Assembly: GCA_900556205.1 (NCBI GenBank)
Contig: USNX01000058.1
Coordinates: 1 to 7,228 of the forward strand
Source: an uncultured Collinsella sp.
GTDB taxonomy: Bacteria > Actinomycetota > Coriobacteriia > Coriobacteriales > Coriobacteriaceae
Length of the DNA: 7,228 bases
Reading direction: 5' to 3'
Positions 1 to 6,794 of this stretch are shown piece after piece. The translations under genes were made by a program, and so were the position numbers. The notes beneath the pieces are model-generated. The model ran no database searches, had not been told where the DNA came from, and saw only the letters and a program-made list of their open reading frames with translations. Position 1 is the first letter of the stretch. Each line of letters starts with the position of its first letter.

Positions 1-62
1 CCCGTGATGCGCGCAAAGCCAGCCTGGCGCAACACGTCGGCAAGCGTCCTCAACTTGTTCAT
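1..62 (-). CDS. 5' end of an unrecognised gene (partial, first 20 codons)
   Basis: On the minus strand an ATG at 62-60 opens a frame that stays open to the window edge, giving 20 residues that begin MNKLRTLADVLRQAGFARIT. An AAAAGGGG purine run lies about 6 bases upstream of the ATG (around 69-76 on the plus strand), which supports this start. The piece is basic and amphipathic, with no signal peptide or membrane segment in view. It is too short to assign a family, and I do not recognise it. It diverges from the hybrid kinase gene at 322, so the 63-321 gap should contain promoters for both directions. I see no convincing promoter for this gene. Confidence 0.6.
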   Translation of the reverse strand, partial: MNKLRTLADVLRQAGFARIT

Positions 63-130
63 CGCGACCCCTTTTCCCAGACGTCCAATCTCGTTCGCTC
101 GGTATTGTCCCACGCCTCCCCCGCAAACGA

Positions 131-230
131 AACTAGTCATTGGGAACTAGTCATTGGGGACGTTCTTAAATGACTAGTCAAACAAGAACGTCCCCAATGA
201 CTAGTCGTTTAAGAACGTCCCCGATGACTG
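131..230. repeat. Cluster of inverted and tandem repeats (REP/BIME-like, dual hairpin)
   Basis: The sequence shows several nested repeats. A 14-base unit (AACTAGTCATTGGG) is duplicated at 131-144 and 145-158. A 27-base unit is tandemly repeated at 171-197 and 198-224, starting TGACTAGTC. A perfect 22-bp inverted repeat pairs 146-167 with 184-205 (16-base loop). A second inverted repeat pairs 149-180 with 198-229 (32 bp, 17-base loop); its only two non-Watson-Crick positions, 155/223 and 171/207, are U·G in plus-strand RNA. The ACTAGT palindrome occurs four times (132, 146, 173, 200). The two hairpins share bases, so they cannot form together. Such palindromic intergenic clusters resemble REP/BIME elements, some of which are mobilised by RAYT transposases. 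No transposase gene is in this window. The cluster lies between two divergent genes and fills much of their gap. Confidence 0.85.
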
Positions 231-278
231 CCAGGCGGGACCGTTTAGCGGTGCAGCTGCCGGCTGGGCAGGCTGAGC

Positions 279-287
279 TGGTATCCT
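279..287 (+). promoter_or_regulatory. Possible extended -10 promoter for the tandem-SBP kinase gene
   Basis: TGGTATCCT at 279-287 combines a TG dinucleotide one base upstream of TATCCT, which matches the -10 consensus at four of six positions. A start about 7 bases downstream would give a leader of roughly 28 bases before the GTG at 322. There is no good -35 box at the usual distance, so this is a weak call. If it is right, the repeat cluster at 131-230 lies upstream of the promoter and is not part of this mRNA. Confidence 0.25.
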
Positions 288-311
288 TATGCGGTAATGT
301 CTCGATTCGTT

Positions 312-315
312 AGGA
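312..315 (+). promoter_or_regulatory. Ribosome binding site that favours GTG 322 as start
   Basis: AGGA at 312-315 is followed by a 6-base spacer and then GTG at 322. The in-frame TTG at 316 directly abuts the AGGA and would leave no spacer, so GTG 322 is the better start. Confidence 0.6.
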
Positions 316-321
316 TTGCAT

Positions 322-3126
322 GTGAGAGCTGCCACTGTCCTTCGTTCAGTTATATATCGCACCCTGGCCGTCGCGCTTGCCGCGCTCGCCGTACTGAGCA
401 CCATCATGCCCGCCCCCGCCTATGCCGCCAATACCGATCAGCAAGTCAAGACGGTCCGCGTCGGCTGGCTCGTCAGCAACGAGGGCTTCCAGGACGGCAC
501 CCCCGGCGAGCGTCTCTCGGGATGGGGTTACGAGTACCTCCAGACCCTGTCGTACTACACGTCCGGCTGGCGGTACGAATACGTCTCCGGCACCTTCACC
601 GAGCTTATGGACATGCTCGAGGCAGGCGAGATCGACCTCATGCCCAACATCTCCTACTCCGAGGAACGTGCCCAAAAGCTGCTCTTTTCCTCGAACCCCG
701 AGGGCACCGAGCGCTACTACATCTACGCCAGGCCCGACCGTGACGACCTTGCAAAGGGTGACCCTCAAGCACTCCAGGGTCTCACTATCGGTTGCAACCC
801 CGACGTCATGCAAACCTTCGTTGGCCAGCAATGGCTCGCCAGCGAAGGAATCGCCTGCACATACAAGGAGTATGACGGAGGATCCGATCTCTTTGACGCG
901 CTCGCAAACGACGAAGTCGATGCCGTCATCATGAACGACACCATTTCGTCGCCCGAGGCGTCGCCCATGTTCTACGTCGGTTCGAGCGACTACTACTTTG
1001 CCGTTCCCAAAAGCCGCCCCGACCTGATGGACGACATCAATGCTGCCATGACGGCAATCGCCCGCGTCAACCCACGCTATAACGACGAAGTAAAATCTCA
1101 CTACTCGACCCAAAACAGCGGCTCATCATCGCTCAACGGCCCCGAACGTTCCTGGCTCAAAGCAAATGACAACACCATCACGCTCGGCTACATTACGGGC
1201 AAACTCCCCTACTGCAACGAGAACGAAGACGGCGAAATGGAAGGCTCGCTCGCATCGCTTGCGACGACGCTACACGATAAATTTGGCATTACGGTCAAAA
1301 CCGTCGCCTTTGATAGCTACAAGATGATGTCAAAGGCCCTGTCAAAGGAAAGCATAGACGTTGCGCTGCCGGTATACCGAGATTACTGGTTTGCCGAGCA
1401 AACAGGCGTTGTGCAGTCGGTATCGTTGGGAACCATATCCCTCACCGCTATCCACACCGGCAGCGACCTGAACAAAAACCTTCAGAACATCGCCTGTACC
1501 AAATCATCGTTTGTCAACAAAAATGCACTTGAAAGTCTGTTCCCCACAGCGACCGTAACCGAATACCAATCCGACGATGAAGCGTTCGACGCCCTCAGGA
1601 AGGGAACGGCGCACTGCATCGTCGCTCCCAGTTCACGCGTAAAAACCATCGGTGACCGTTACGATCTCGAGGACTGCGAGACGACCGAGCTCCCTGACAC
1701 CTGTGAGCTCTCGTGCTGGATTTCGCGCGGAAAACCCGAGCTGTTGGGAATCATCAACAAGGGCATCATCAATGCCGGAGAATCGCTCTCCGCAAGCAAT
1801 TTCTCCTCCACGTCGTACACGGCCCAGGAATCCAACACGCTTCAATTCCTTTATCGCAACCGCACCGCCATTGCAGCTACCCTCATCGGTATGTTGTCGG
1901 TCGGCATCGTCCTGCTCATCTGGGCGCTCGTGCGCGCTCGAACCGAGCGCAAAAAAGCCGATGCCGCCAACGCCGCTAAGACGGCATTCCTCACGCGCAT
2001 GAGCCACGACATCCGTACGCCGCTCAACGGTATCCTGGGCCTTATCGAGATCGAGGAATTGAAGGAAGGCGATATGCAAGTCGCCCGCGAGAGCCGTGCC
2101 AAGGCGCGCGTTGCCGCCAATCACCTGCTCTCGCTGATCAACGACATCCTCGAGATGGGCAAAATCGAAGACCGCAAGCTGACACTGGAGCATGCGCCTT
2201 TTAACCTCAAAGAGCTCTGTGACGATACACTGGTGCTGTGCAAGCTCCGCGCGTCCAGTAACGGCATCACCATGCAGGACAATAGTCTGCCGTACGCCAC
2301 GGGGCCATACATGATCGGCAGTCCCACCCATATCCGACAGATTATGATCAACCTGTTAGACAACAGCATTAAGTACAACAAGCACGGCGGCTCCGTCACC
2401 TTTAGCTCAAAGACCAAGCCACTCGATAACGGGCGCGCGCTCTTTTGCTTTAGCGTTTCGGATACCGGCATTGGCATGGCTCCCGAGTTTTTAAAGCATA
2501 TCTATGAGCCGTTTGCCCAAGAAGGTGACGATGCGCGCAGCAAGTTCCAAGGAACCGGCATGGGCATGCCAATCGTCAAGTCGCTTATTGAACTGATGGG
2601 CGGCACCATCGAAGTCACCAGCAAACTCCATGTGGGCACCACGTTCTACGTGGAAATTCCGCTCGATATCGACAAGAACCCCCGAGCGCGGGCGAATACG
2701 GTCGAGAGGGCGCTCGACTGCTCACTCGCCGACATGAACGTGCTGCTCGCCGAAGACAACGAATTGAATGCCGAGATTGCCCAGACGCTGCTAGAATCCG
2801 AGGGCGTCGTGGTCACCCGCGCCGTCAACGGCAACGAAGTCGTCGATCTGTACCCGTCTCATCCCGCCGGCAGCTTCGATGCGATCCTGATGGACATTAT
2901 GATGCCGGACATGGACGGTTACGAGGCAACCCGCGCGATTCGTCTGAGCGAGAAGGTCGATGCAGCCGATATCCCCATCATCGCGCTCACCGCCAATGCC
3001 TTTGCCGAAGACGCCAAGGCGGCACACGACGCCGGCATGAACGCCCATCTGTCCAAACCGCTCGACTTTAACAAGCTCAAAAACATACTCGCCCGCATCA
3101 AGAAAAACGGATCCGTTTCGCTATAG
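322..3126 (+). CDS. Hybrid sensor histidine kinase with two fused extracellular solute-binding domains and a receiver
   Basis: This 934-residue protein starts at GTG 322; a TTG two codons upstream is less likely because the AGGA site abuts it. Residues about 6-35 are a signal peptide or first membrane segment ending APAYA. Two bacterial family 3 solute-binding domains follow, at about 42-260 (with GEIDLMPNISYSEER) and about 276-500. A membrane helix lies near 515-537. The kinase has the H box SHDIRTPLNG (phospho-acceptor His562), an N box around Asn681, a G1 box DTGIG (714-718) and a G2 box GTGMG (744-748). A C-terminal receiver (about 805-928) has the acidic pair Glu811/Asp812, phospho-acceptor Asp858 in LMDIMMP, Thr890 and Lys912, so all key residues are present. 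Family knowledge suggests a BvgS/EvgS-like design in which ligand binding outside controls autophosphorylation inside and transfer to the receiver. There is no PAS, HAMP, Hpt or DNA-binding domain, so an outside phosphotransfer partner is needed. The linker from membrane to His is short (about 24 residues). The ligand is unknown; small amino-acid-like solutes are usual for the domain family. Confidence 0.93.
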   Translation: MRAATVLRSVIYRTLAVALAALAVLSTIMPAPAYAANTDQQVKTVRVGWLVSNEGFQDGTPGERLSGWGYEYLQTLSYYTSGWRYEYVSGTFTELMDMLEAGEIDLMPNISYSEERAQKLLFSSNPEGTERYYIYARPDRDDLAKGDPQALQGLTIGCNPDVMQTFVGQQWLASEGIACTYKEYDGGSDLFDALANDEVDAVIMNDTISSPEASPMFYVGSSDYYFAVPKSRPDLMDDINAAMTAIARVNPRYNDEVKSHYSTQNSGSSSLNGPERSWLKANDNTITLGYITGKLPYCNENEDGEMEGSLASLATTLHDKFGITVKTVAFDSYKMMSKALSKESIDVALPVYRDYWFAEQTGVVQSVSLGTISLTAIHTGSDLNKNLQNIACTKSSFVNKNALESLFPTATVTEYQSDDEAFDALRKGTAHCIVAPSSRVKTIGDRYDLEDCETTELPDTCELSCWISRGKPELLGIINKGIINAGESLSASNFSSTSYTAQESNTLQFLYRNRTAIAATLIGMLSVGIVLLIWALVRARTERKKADAANAAKTAFLTRMSHDIRTPLNGILGLIEIEELKEGDMQVARESRAKARVAANHLLSLINDILEMGKIEDRKLTLEHAPFNLKELCDDTLVLCKLRASSNGITMQDNSLPYATGPYMIGSPTHIRQIMINLLDNSIKYNKHGGSVTFSSKTKPLDNGRALFCFSVSDTGIGMAPEFLKHIYEPFAQEGDDARSKFQGTGMGMPIVKSLIELMGGTIEVTSKLHVGTTFYVEIPLDIDKNPRARANTVERALDCSLADMNVLLAEDNELNAEIAQTLLESEGVVVTRAVNGNEVVDLYPSHPAGSFDAILMDIMMPDMDGYEATRAIRLSEKVDAADIPIIALTANAFAEDAKAAHDAGMNAHLSKPLDFNKLKNILARIKKNGSVSL

Positions 3127-3154
3127 TTTGTGCTCAACCACCACGCACGACCAG

Positions 3155-3162
3155 AAAGGAAG
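3155..3162 (+). promoter_or_regulatory. Ribosome binding site that fixes the flavoprotein start at ATG 3169
   Basis: AAAGGAAG at 3155-3162 lies 6-8 bases before the ATG at 3169. A longer reading from GTG 3130 would start only four bases after the kinase stop, has no such site, and would add 13 residues unlike the family N-terminus. Confidence 0.75.
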
Positions 3163-3168
3163 CCAACG

Positions 3169-3648
3169 ATGTTTAGGCCCTTACGTCGAAAGAAACGCGC
3201 CATCACCGACGAGGAAGCGCGCGAACTGCTCGCTACCTGCAAGCGCGGCGTCTTTGCCGTCAACGGCGACGACGGCTACCCGTACGCCATTCCCGTCAAC
3301 TACTTCTTTGACACCGAGCACGACAAGATTTATTTCCATGGCGCCAAAGCTGGCCACAAGGTCGACGCACTCAAGCGCGATGACAAGGTCTGCTTTACCG
3401 TTTACGGCAACGAGTGGTACCAGGACGGTGACTGGGCTCCCTACGTTATGAGTACCGTGGTCTTTGGCCGCTGTCGCCTGGCGAATGACACCCCCGCGTT
3501 TATCGAAGACAAAGTCCGCCAGCTCGCCCTTAAGTACTACCCTTCTGCCGAAGAAGTCGAAGAGGAAATCGCCAAGGACATTAAGGGCGTCCAGCTCTAC
3601 GAGATTACGATTGAGCATCTTTGCGGCAAGCAGATTCAAGAAAAGTAA
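3169..3648 (+). CDS. Pyridoxamine 5'-phosphate oxidase-like flavin-binding protein (Nim-related)
   Basis: The gene encodes 159 residues, the usual size for small split-barrel flavoproteins of this group. The N-terminus RRKKRAITDEEARELL is followed by DDGYPYAIPVNYFFD (about 34-48), then IYFHGAKAGHKVDALKRDDKVCFTVYG (54-80, read here in outline). The C-terminal IEHLCGK (148-154) also fits. This order is typical of the Nim/Pyridox_ox_2 branch, which binds FMN as a dimer; some members reduce nitroimidazole drugs, but most have unknown substrates. No signal peptide or membrane segment is present, so it is cytosolic. It starts 42 bases after the hybrid kinase stop with no terminator between, so co-transcription is likely. 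A strong hairpin follows it. Drug resistance should not be assumed from family membership, and a link to the kinase signal is only an inference from position. Confidence 0.88.
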   Translation: MFRPLRRKKRAITDEEARELLATCKRGVFAVNGDDGYPYAIPVNYFFDTEHDKIYFHGAKAGHKVDALKRDDKVCFTVYGNEWYQDGDWAPYVMSTVVFGRCRLANDTPAFIEDKVRQLALKYYPSAEEVEEEIAKDIKGVQLYEITIEHLCGKQIQEK

Positions 3649-3676
3649 GCCTCAAAAGCAAAACTCACAAATAGCA

Positions 3677-3716
3677 ATATGGCCCGGTTCCAACCCACCT
3701 TGGAACCGGGCCATAT
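3677..3716. terminator. Shared hairpin between convergent operons
   Basis: A perfect 17-bp inverted repeat pairs 3677-3693 with 3700-3716 around a 6-base loop (CCCACC). Three more pairs (3673-3675 with 3717-3719) can extend it past a bulged A at 3676. It sits 28 bases after the flavoprotein stop and ends 2 bases before the minus-strand kinase stop codon (3719-3721), so it can serve both converging transcripts. The plus side lacks a U-tract. The minus side is followed by a loosely T-rich stretch (TGCTATTTGTGAGTTTTG), so classic intrinsic termination is more credible in the minus direction. Confidence 0.75.
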
Positions 3717-3718
3717 GC

Positions 3719-5911
3719 TTATGAAGCGTCGGCAGCTATGTGCGCAAGCGCCTCAACGAGCTCCTGCGAGCTCACGGGTTTACTCAGGTGCGCGTCCATG
3801 CCCGCCTCGCGCGAAAGTCTGCGGTCGTCGGCAAAGGCGTTGGCACTCACAGCGATAATCGGCGTGGTCGCGGCATCCTCGCGATCGAGTGCTCGAATCC
3901 GACGCGTGGCCTCAAGGCCATCGATGCCAGGCATCATGATGTCCATCAACACCACGTCGTACTCGTGCGGTGCGCTCGCGGCAAACGCCTCAACGGCAGA
4001 CTCGCCATCCTTAGCATGCGTCACGACGGCACCGGCACGGCTGAGCGTAAACTGCGCGATCTCGGCATTCAGATCGTTATCCTCTACGAGCAAAACGTGC
4101 AAGCCCTGGAGCGCATCGCCATCGCCCGCATCCGCGCGAACTGCCCGAGGAATCTCGGAGCGCTTGCATTTCTCGAGCGGCAGGCGGATGGTAAACGTCG
4201 TCCCCTGCCCCAAGACGCTCGTAAAGCTCATGGTTCCGCCCATAAGCTCGACTAACTGTTTTGCGATAGGCGCGCCCAGGCCAGTTCCCGATGAGGCGCC
4301 TTCCACCTGTTGCTCCTCGCGGCAAAACGGCTCGTAGAGGTGCTGTTGGAACTCCTCGCTCATGCCAATACCGTTGTCGGCGATCGTGTATTCATAGACG
4401 GGGGCGCCATCCGCTGGCTCCACCTCGCGGCACACCAGGCGAACGTATCCGCCCTGGCGGTTGTACTTAACGGCATTGCCGGCAATATTGAGCAACAGGC
4501 GCTTGAGGTGCGTCACGCTCACCCGAGCATAGGGATGATTAAGGGTCTGCTGGTCGCAGATAATTGTCACCAGACGCTCCTCGGCCTGGCGCTCCAGAAT
4601 ATCGCGCACCTCGTGGTTGAGGGTCGCCAAGTTTGTGGAAACAAGCTCCAGGTCGACCTGCCCGCTCTCCAGGCGACTCATATCCAGGGCCTCGTTGGCA
4701 AGGTCGAGCAGCAGTCCCGATGCTGTCCAGATTTTTGAGCGGCACTCGGTCTGCTTTTGCAGATCGTCCGCATTGGCATCGCCGACCTCGACCATGCCGC
4801 GAATGCCGTTGATGGGCGTGCGCAGATCGTGGCTCATGCGACGCAGAAACTCCGTCTTTGCCGAGTTGGCAGACGAGGCCTCACGCGCCGCCTTTGCCAG
4901 CTTGTCGCCATAGTCGCGCTCCTGCTGCAGCAAGTCCGTCAAACGTCGACGATCAGCGCGGCGACGCACCGTCACAACAACGGCTATAACACCGCCGTAG
5001 AGCACCAGCACGCCGGCGGCAACAGCCGCGGCGACCTCAAAGTAGCGCTGCGCCGAGGCATAGGTGTACACATAGAATTTGTGCGCTTTTCCAAATGTGC
5101 CCAAATACCACTCGCCGTCGGCGTTAACCAATCTGACCTTACCAGCCAGGCATCGATCCTTAATACCGTCGACAATGAAGACATCCGTCGCAGGCAGATC
5201 GAACACGCCCAATACGGTGGGTTCAACGGCATTGGTCGCAACGACCTTGCCGTCGCTTTCGATCACGATATTGCCGCTATCGATGGTTTCATAGCCATCA
5301 AGCAAGCTCTGCAGTTTGAGTGTATTGCTTGCAACCGCCTTCGCGCTCTGATGCCTTACCGCGATAACGATGCCCTCGTCATCCTGCCGGGTTACGCAGC
5401 CAATGTCTGCGACCGAATCATCCGAAAGCGTAATGCGGGCGGTATAGGACTTAAGCGGATGGGCTGCCACCTCCAGCACGGGTGCTTCCTTGAGATACGT
5501 AGCGAGCGACTCGTAGCCCACGCCATCCGTCGAGGACTCGGACACCAAATTGCCTGATGCGTCCGTCACGATCAGTGCACTCACGTTGAACTGGTCAGCA
5601 TATTGCTCCAACATGGCGTTATCCACCGAACCGTCGCGCTCCATATCGCGCGCCGTCTCTCCTGCGATCTCCATAACGCGAATCAGGTTTTTGGTCGTAT
5701 AGGCGCTATTGAATGCATCGTAGGAAAGGCTCTGCGTCGCCACGTAATCGACAACGTCGGCAAAGCGCTGCTCGGCTTGGGCCGTCATGTAACCGTAGCT
5801 CATCATGCCGGCAACAACCGAGAGCGCTATCCCCAGCAGAGCGACAAGGAGCCATACCCCTGCCGAACGATTGCCCCGCTCCTGAGCGGCGTGGTCGGGT
5901 GCATCGATCAT
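3719..5911 (-). CDS. Hybrid sensor histidine kinase with extracellular Cache-like sensor and receiver
   Basis: This 730-residue protein starts at ATG 5911-5909, with GGAGGG six bases upstream. A membrane helix (about 18-42) precedes an extracellular domain of about 250 residues, which looks like a Cache-type sensor: a long helical start, then a VTDASGNLVSES strand-turn-strand motif near 115-126. A second helix follows at about 292-316. A basic, probably coiled-coil linker of about 45 residues leads to the H box SHDLRTPING (His361). The N box holds Asn479, G1 is DNGIG (512-516) and G2 is GTGLG (542-546). The receiver (about 603-727) has Glu610/Asp611, phospho-acceptor Asp657 in LMDIMMP, Ser689 and Lys711. 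Kinase and receiver are plainly related to those of the convergent kinase at 322-3126. The start overlaps the stop of the lipoprotein gene by ATGA, implying translational coupling and a shared role. I infer that the lipoprotein passes ligand state to this sensor. There is no Hpt or DNA-binding output. The Cache call is by pattern only. Confidence 0.92.
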   Translation of the reverse strand: MIDAPDHAAQERGNRSAGVWLLVALLGIALSVVAGMMSYGYMTAQAEQRFADVVDYVATQSLSYDAFNSAYTTKNLIRVMEIAGETARDMERDGSVDNAMLEQYADQFNVSALIVTDASGNLVSESSTDGVGYESLATYLKEAPVLEVAAHPLKSYTARITLSDDSVADIGCVTRQDDEGIVIAVRHQSAKAVASNTLKLQSLLDGYETIDSGNIVIESDGKVVATNAVEPTVLGVFDLPATDVFIVDGIKDRCLAGKVRLVNADGEWYLGTFGKAHKFYVYTYASAQRYFEVAAAVAAGVLVLYGGVIAVVVTVRRRADRRRLTDLLQQERDYGDKLAKAAREASSANSAKTEFLRRMSHDLRTPINGIRGMVEVGDANADDLQKQTECRSKIWTASGLLLDLANEALDMSRLESGQVDLELVSTNLATLNHEVRDILERQAEERLVTIICDQQTLNHPYARVSVTHLKRLLLNIAGNAVKYNRQGGYVRLVCREVEPADGAPVYEYTIADNGIGMSEEFQQHLYEPFCREEQQVEGASSGTGLGAPIAKQLVELMGGTMSFTSVLGQGTTFTIRLPLEKCKRSEIPRAVRADAGDGDALQGLHVLLVEDNDLNAEIAQFTLSRAGAVVTHAKDGESAVEAFAASAPHEYDVVLMDIMMPGIDGLEATRRIRALDREDAATTPIIAVSANAFADDRRLSREAGMDAHLSKPVSSQELVEALAHIAADAS

Positions 5912-6777
5912 GACAGGCCCTCCATATTCAAAAATGGCGAAGGGTTATCAAAGTACTTTGACACCAGACGTTCCATGGTGCCATCGGCAAGCATTTCCTG
6001 GTAGGCATGAGTGAGCTTAACGTCGATGCCGCGCGTATCGTTGATATCGAAAGCGGTGCCCAAACCAACCACTAGCAGCGGCTCATCCAGAATGCGATAC
6101 GTCACACCATAGTCCTTTTCGTAGGTGAGCAGCGAGGACTCATGCGCGGCGATGGCGTCGACCAGGCCCTCGACAAGTGCCGGGTTCAGGTATGAGCGGT
6201 CCGAAAAACAATAGAGCTCTTTGATCTGCGGAACGTTTTCATTTGTACGATTGAGCAAAATGTCCTCGGGCTTGGTGGTGGACTGGACTGCCACGACCTT
6301 ATCCTCAAGATCGGCAAGCGTGTATATATCGCTCTGGGGATCGACCGCGACCACCTGGCGGCTCGCAAGGTACGGGCCGGCCCAACGATACTCGTTTTCG
6401 CGACCCGTCATGCTAAAGCTACCCATGACACAATCGAGCTCGCCGCTCGCCAGCAGTTCTTTCTTCTTTTCCCAGTCGATCAGCTGGTATTTTGGCTTGT
6501 AACCAATGCGGGCCAACGCCTCGGTCAATATCTCGACATCCAGGCCAACAATATCGCCGTACTCGTCGGTATACACAAACGGTGGGTAGAGATCGCTTCC
6601 GACGTTGAGCGTCTTAAGGTCGTCGTCTTTGGCCTGCGAGGCATCCAGACCTTCTAATGCAGACGTCGAGGCTCCGTCATTCGACCCGGAACAGCCGGCT
6701 ATCGCTACGGCAAAGGCGCACGCCACCGCAAGCGCGACAAACAACGAAATGGCAACCGAGCGACGGGGTCTTTTCAT
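5908..6777 (-). CDS. Lipoprotein extracellular solute-binding protein (family 3), probable co-sensor
   Basis: The 289-residue protein begins MKRPRRS, followed by a hydrophobic segment and a lipobox ending IAGC, so Cys29 should be lipidated and the protein anchored outside the membrane. A Ser/Gly/Asp-rich linker (30-53) leads into a family 3 solute-binding domain (about 55-278). It shows LNVGSDLYPPFVYTDEYG (57-74, partial first strand), GLDVEILTEALARIGY (78-93), and FSMTGRENEYRWAGPY (121-136), the region that usually carries the ligand-binding arginine. Cys116 and Cys190 are the only other cysteines in the mature protein. This variant is typical of amino-acid-type binding proteins. No permease or ATPase gene is next to it; the downstream gene is a hybrid kinase overlapping by four bases. 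I therefore infer a receptor role rather than transport. GGAG lies four bases before the ATG, a slightly short spacing. The ligand cannot be named. Confidence 0.92.
   Translation of the reverse strand: MKRPRRSVAISLFVALAVACAFAVAIAGCSGSNDGASTSALEGLDASQAKDDDLKTLNVGSDLYPPFVYTDEYGDIVGLDVEILTEALARIGYKPKYQLIDWEKKKELLASGELDCVMGSFSMTGRENEYRWAGPYLASRQVVAVDPQSDIYTLADLEDKVVAVQSTTKPEDILLNRTNENVPQIKELYCFSDRSYLNPALVEGLVDAIAAHESSLLTYEKDYGVTYRILDEPLLVVGLGTAFDINDTRGIDVKLTHAYQEMLADGTMERLVSKYFDNPSPFLNMEGLS
5918..5923 (-). promoter_or_regulatory. Internal ribosome binding site for the second kinase
   Basis: GGAGGG (CCCTCC on the plus strand) lies within the end of the lipoprotein gene, six bases upstream of the kinase ATG. 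With the 4-base ATGA overlap, this allows both re-initiation and independent loading, and fixes the kinase start. Confidence 0.7.
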
Positions 6778-6794
6778 CGAGCTCCAGACGATCC

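Noticed and set aside
131..230. Possible CRISPR array because of 27-base units
   Set aside because: The units are directly adjacent with no unique spacers, they include inverted copies, and no cas gene is present.
254..275. Small hairpin CAGCTGCC with GGCAGGCTG upstream of the first kinase
   Set aside because: The stem is short and bulged in a GC-rich stretch, so it is expected by chance.
283..316. ATCCT (283-287) pairing with AGGAT (312-316) to hide the ribosome site
   Set aside because: It is only five base pairs with a 24-base loop, and the upstream half may lie in the promoter and not be transcribed.
316..321. TTG at 316 as start of the first kinase
   Set aside because: The only ribosome site, AGGA at 312-315, abuts this codon; GTG at 322 has correct spacing. 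The difference is only two residues.
346..1113. Long minus-strand open frame (255 codons) opposite the first kinase
   Set aside because: It lies antisense to a well-supported solute-binding domain, has low-complexity Val/Gly/Asp-rich content typical of a shadow frame, and shows no recognisable domain.
1081..1560. Lower GC in the second solute-binding domain as a sign of domain acquisition
   Set aside because: Hand counts gave 30/60, 29/60 and 26/60 in three sampled lines against 41/60 and 37/60 in the first domain. A line in the kinase part (2341-2400) is also only 28/60, so the dip is not specific to this domain.
3130..3168. GTG 3130 as start of the flavoprotein
   Set aside because: There is no ribosome site, and the extra 13 residues do not resemble the family; ATG 3169 has a clear AAAGGA site.
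4757..5557. Long plus-strand open frame (266 codons) opposite the second kinase
   Set aside because: It is a shadow of the kinase gene; the sense strand has complete kinase and sensor motifs and this frame has none.
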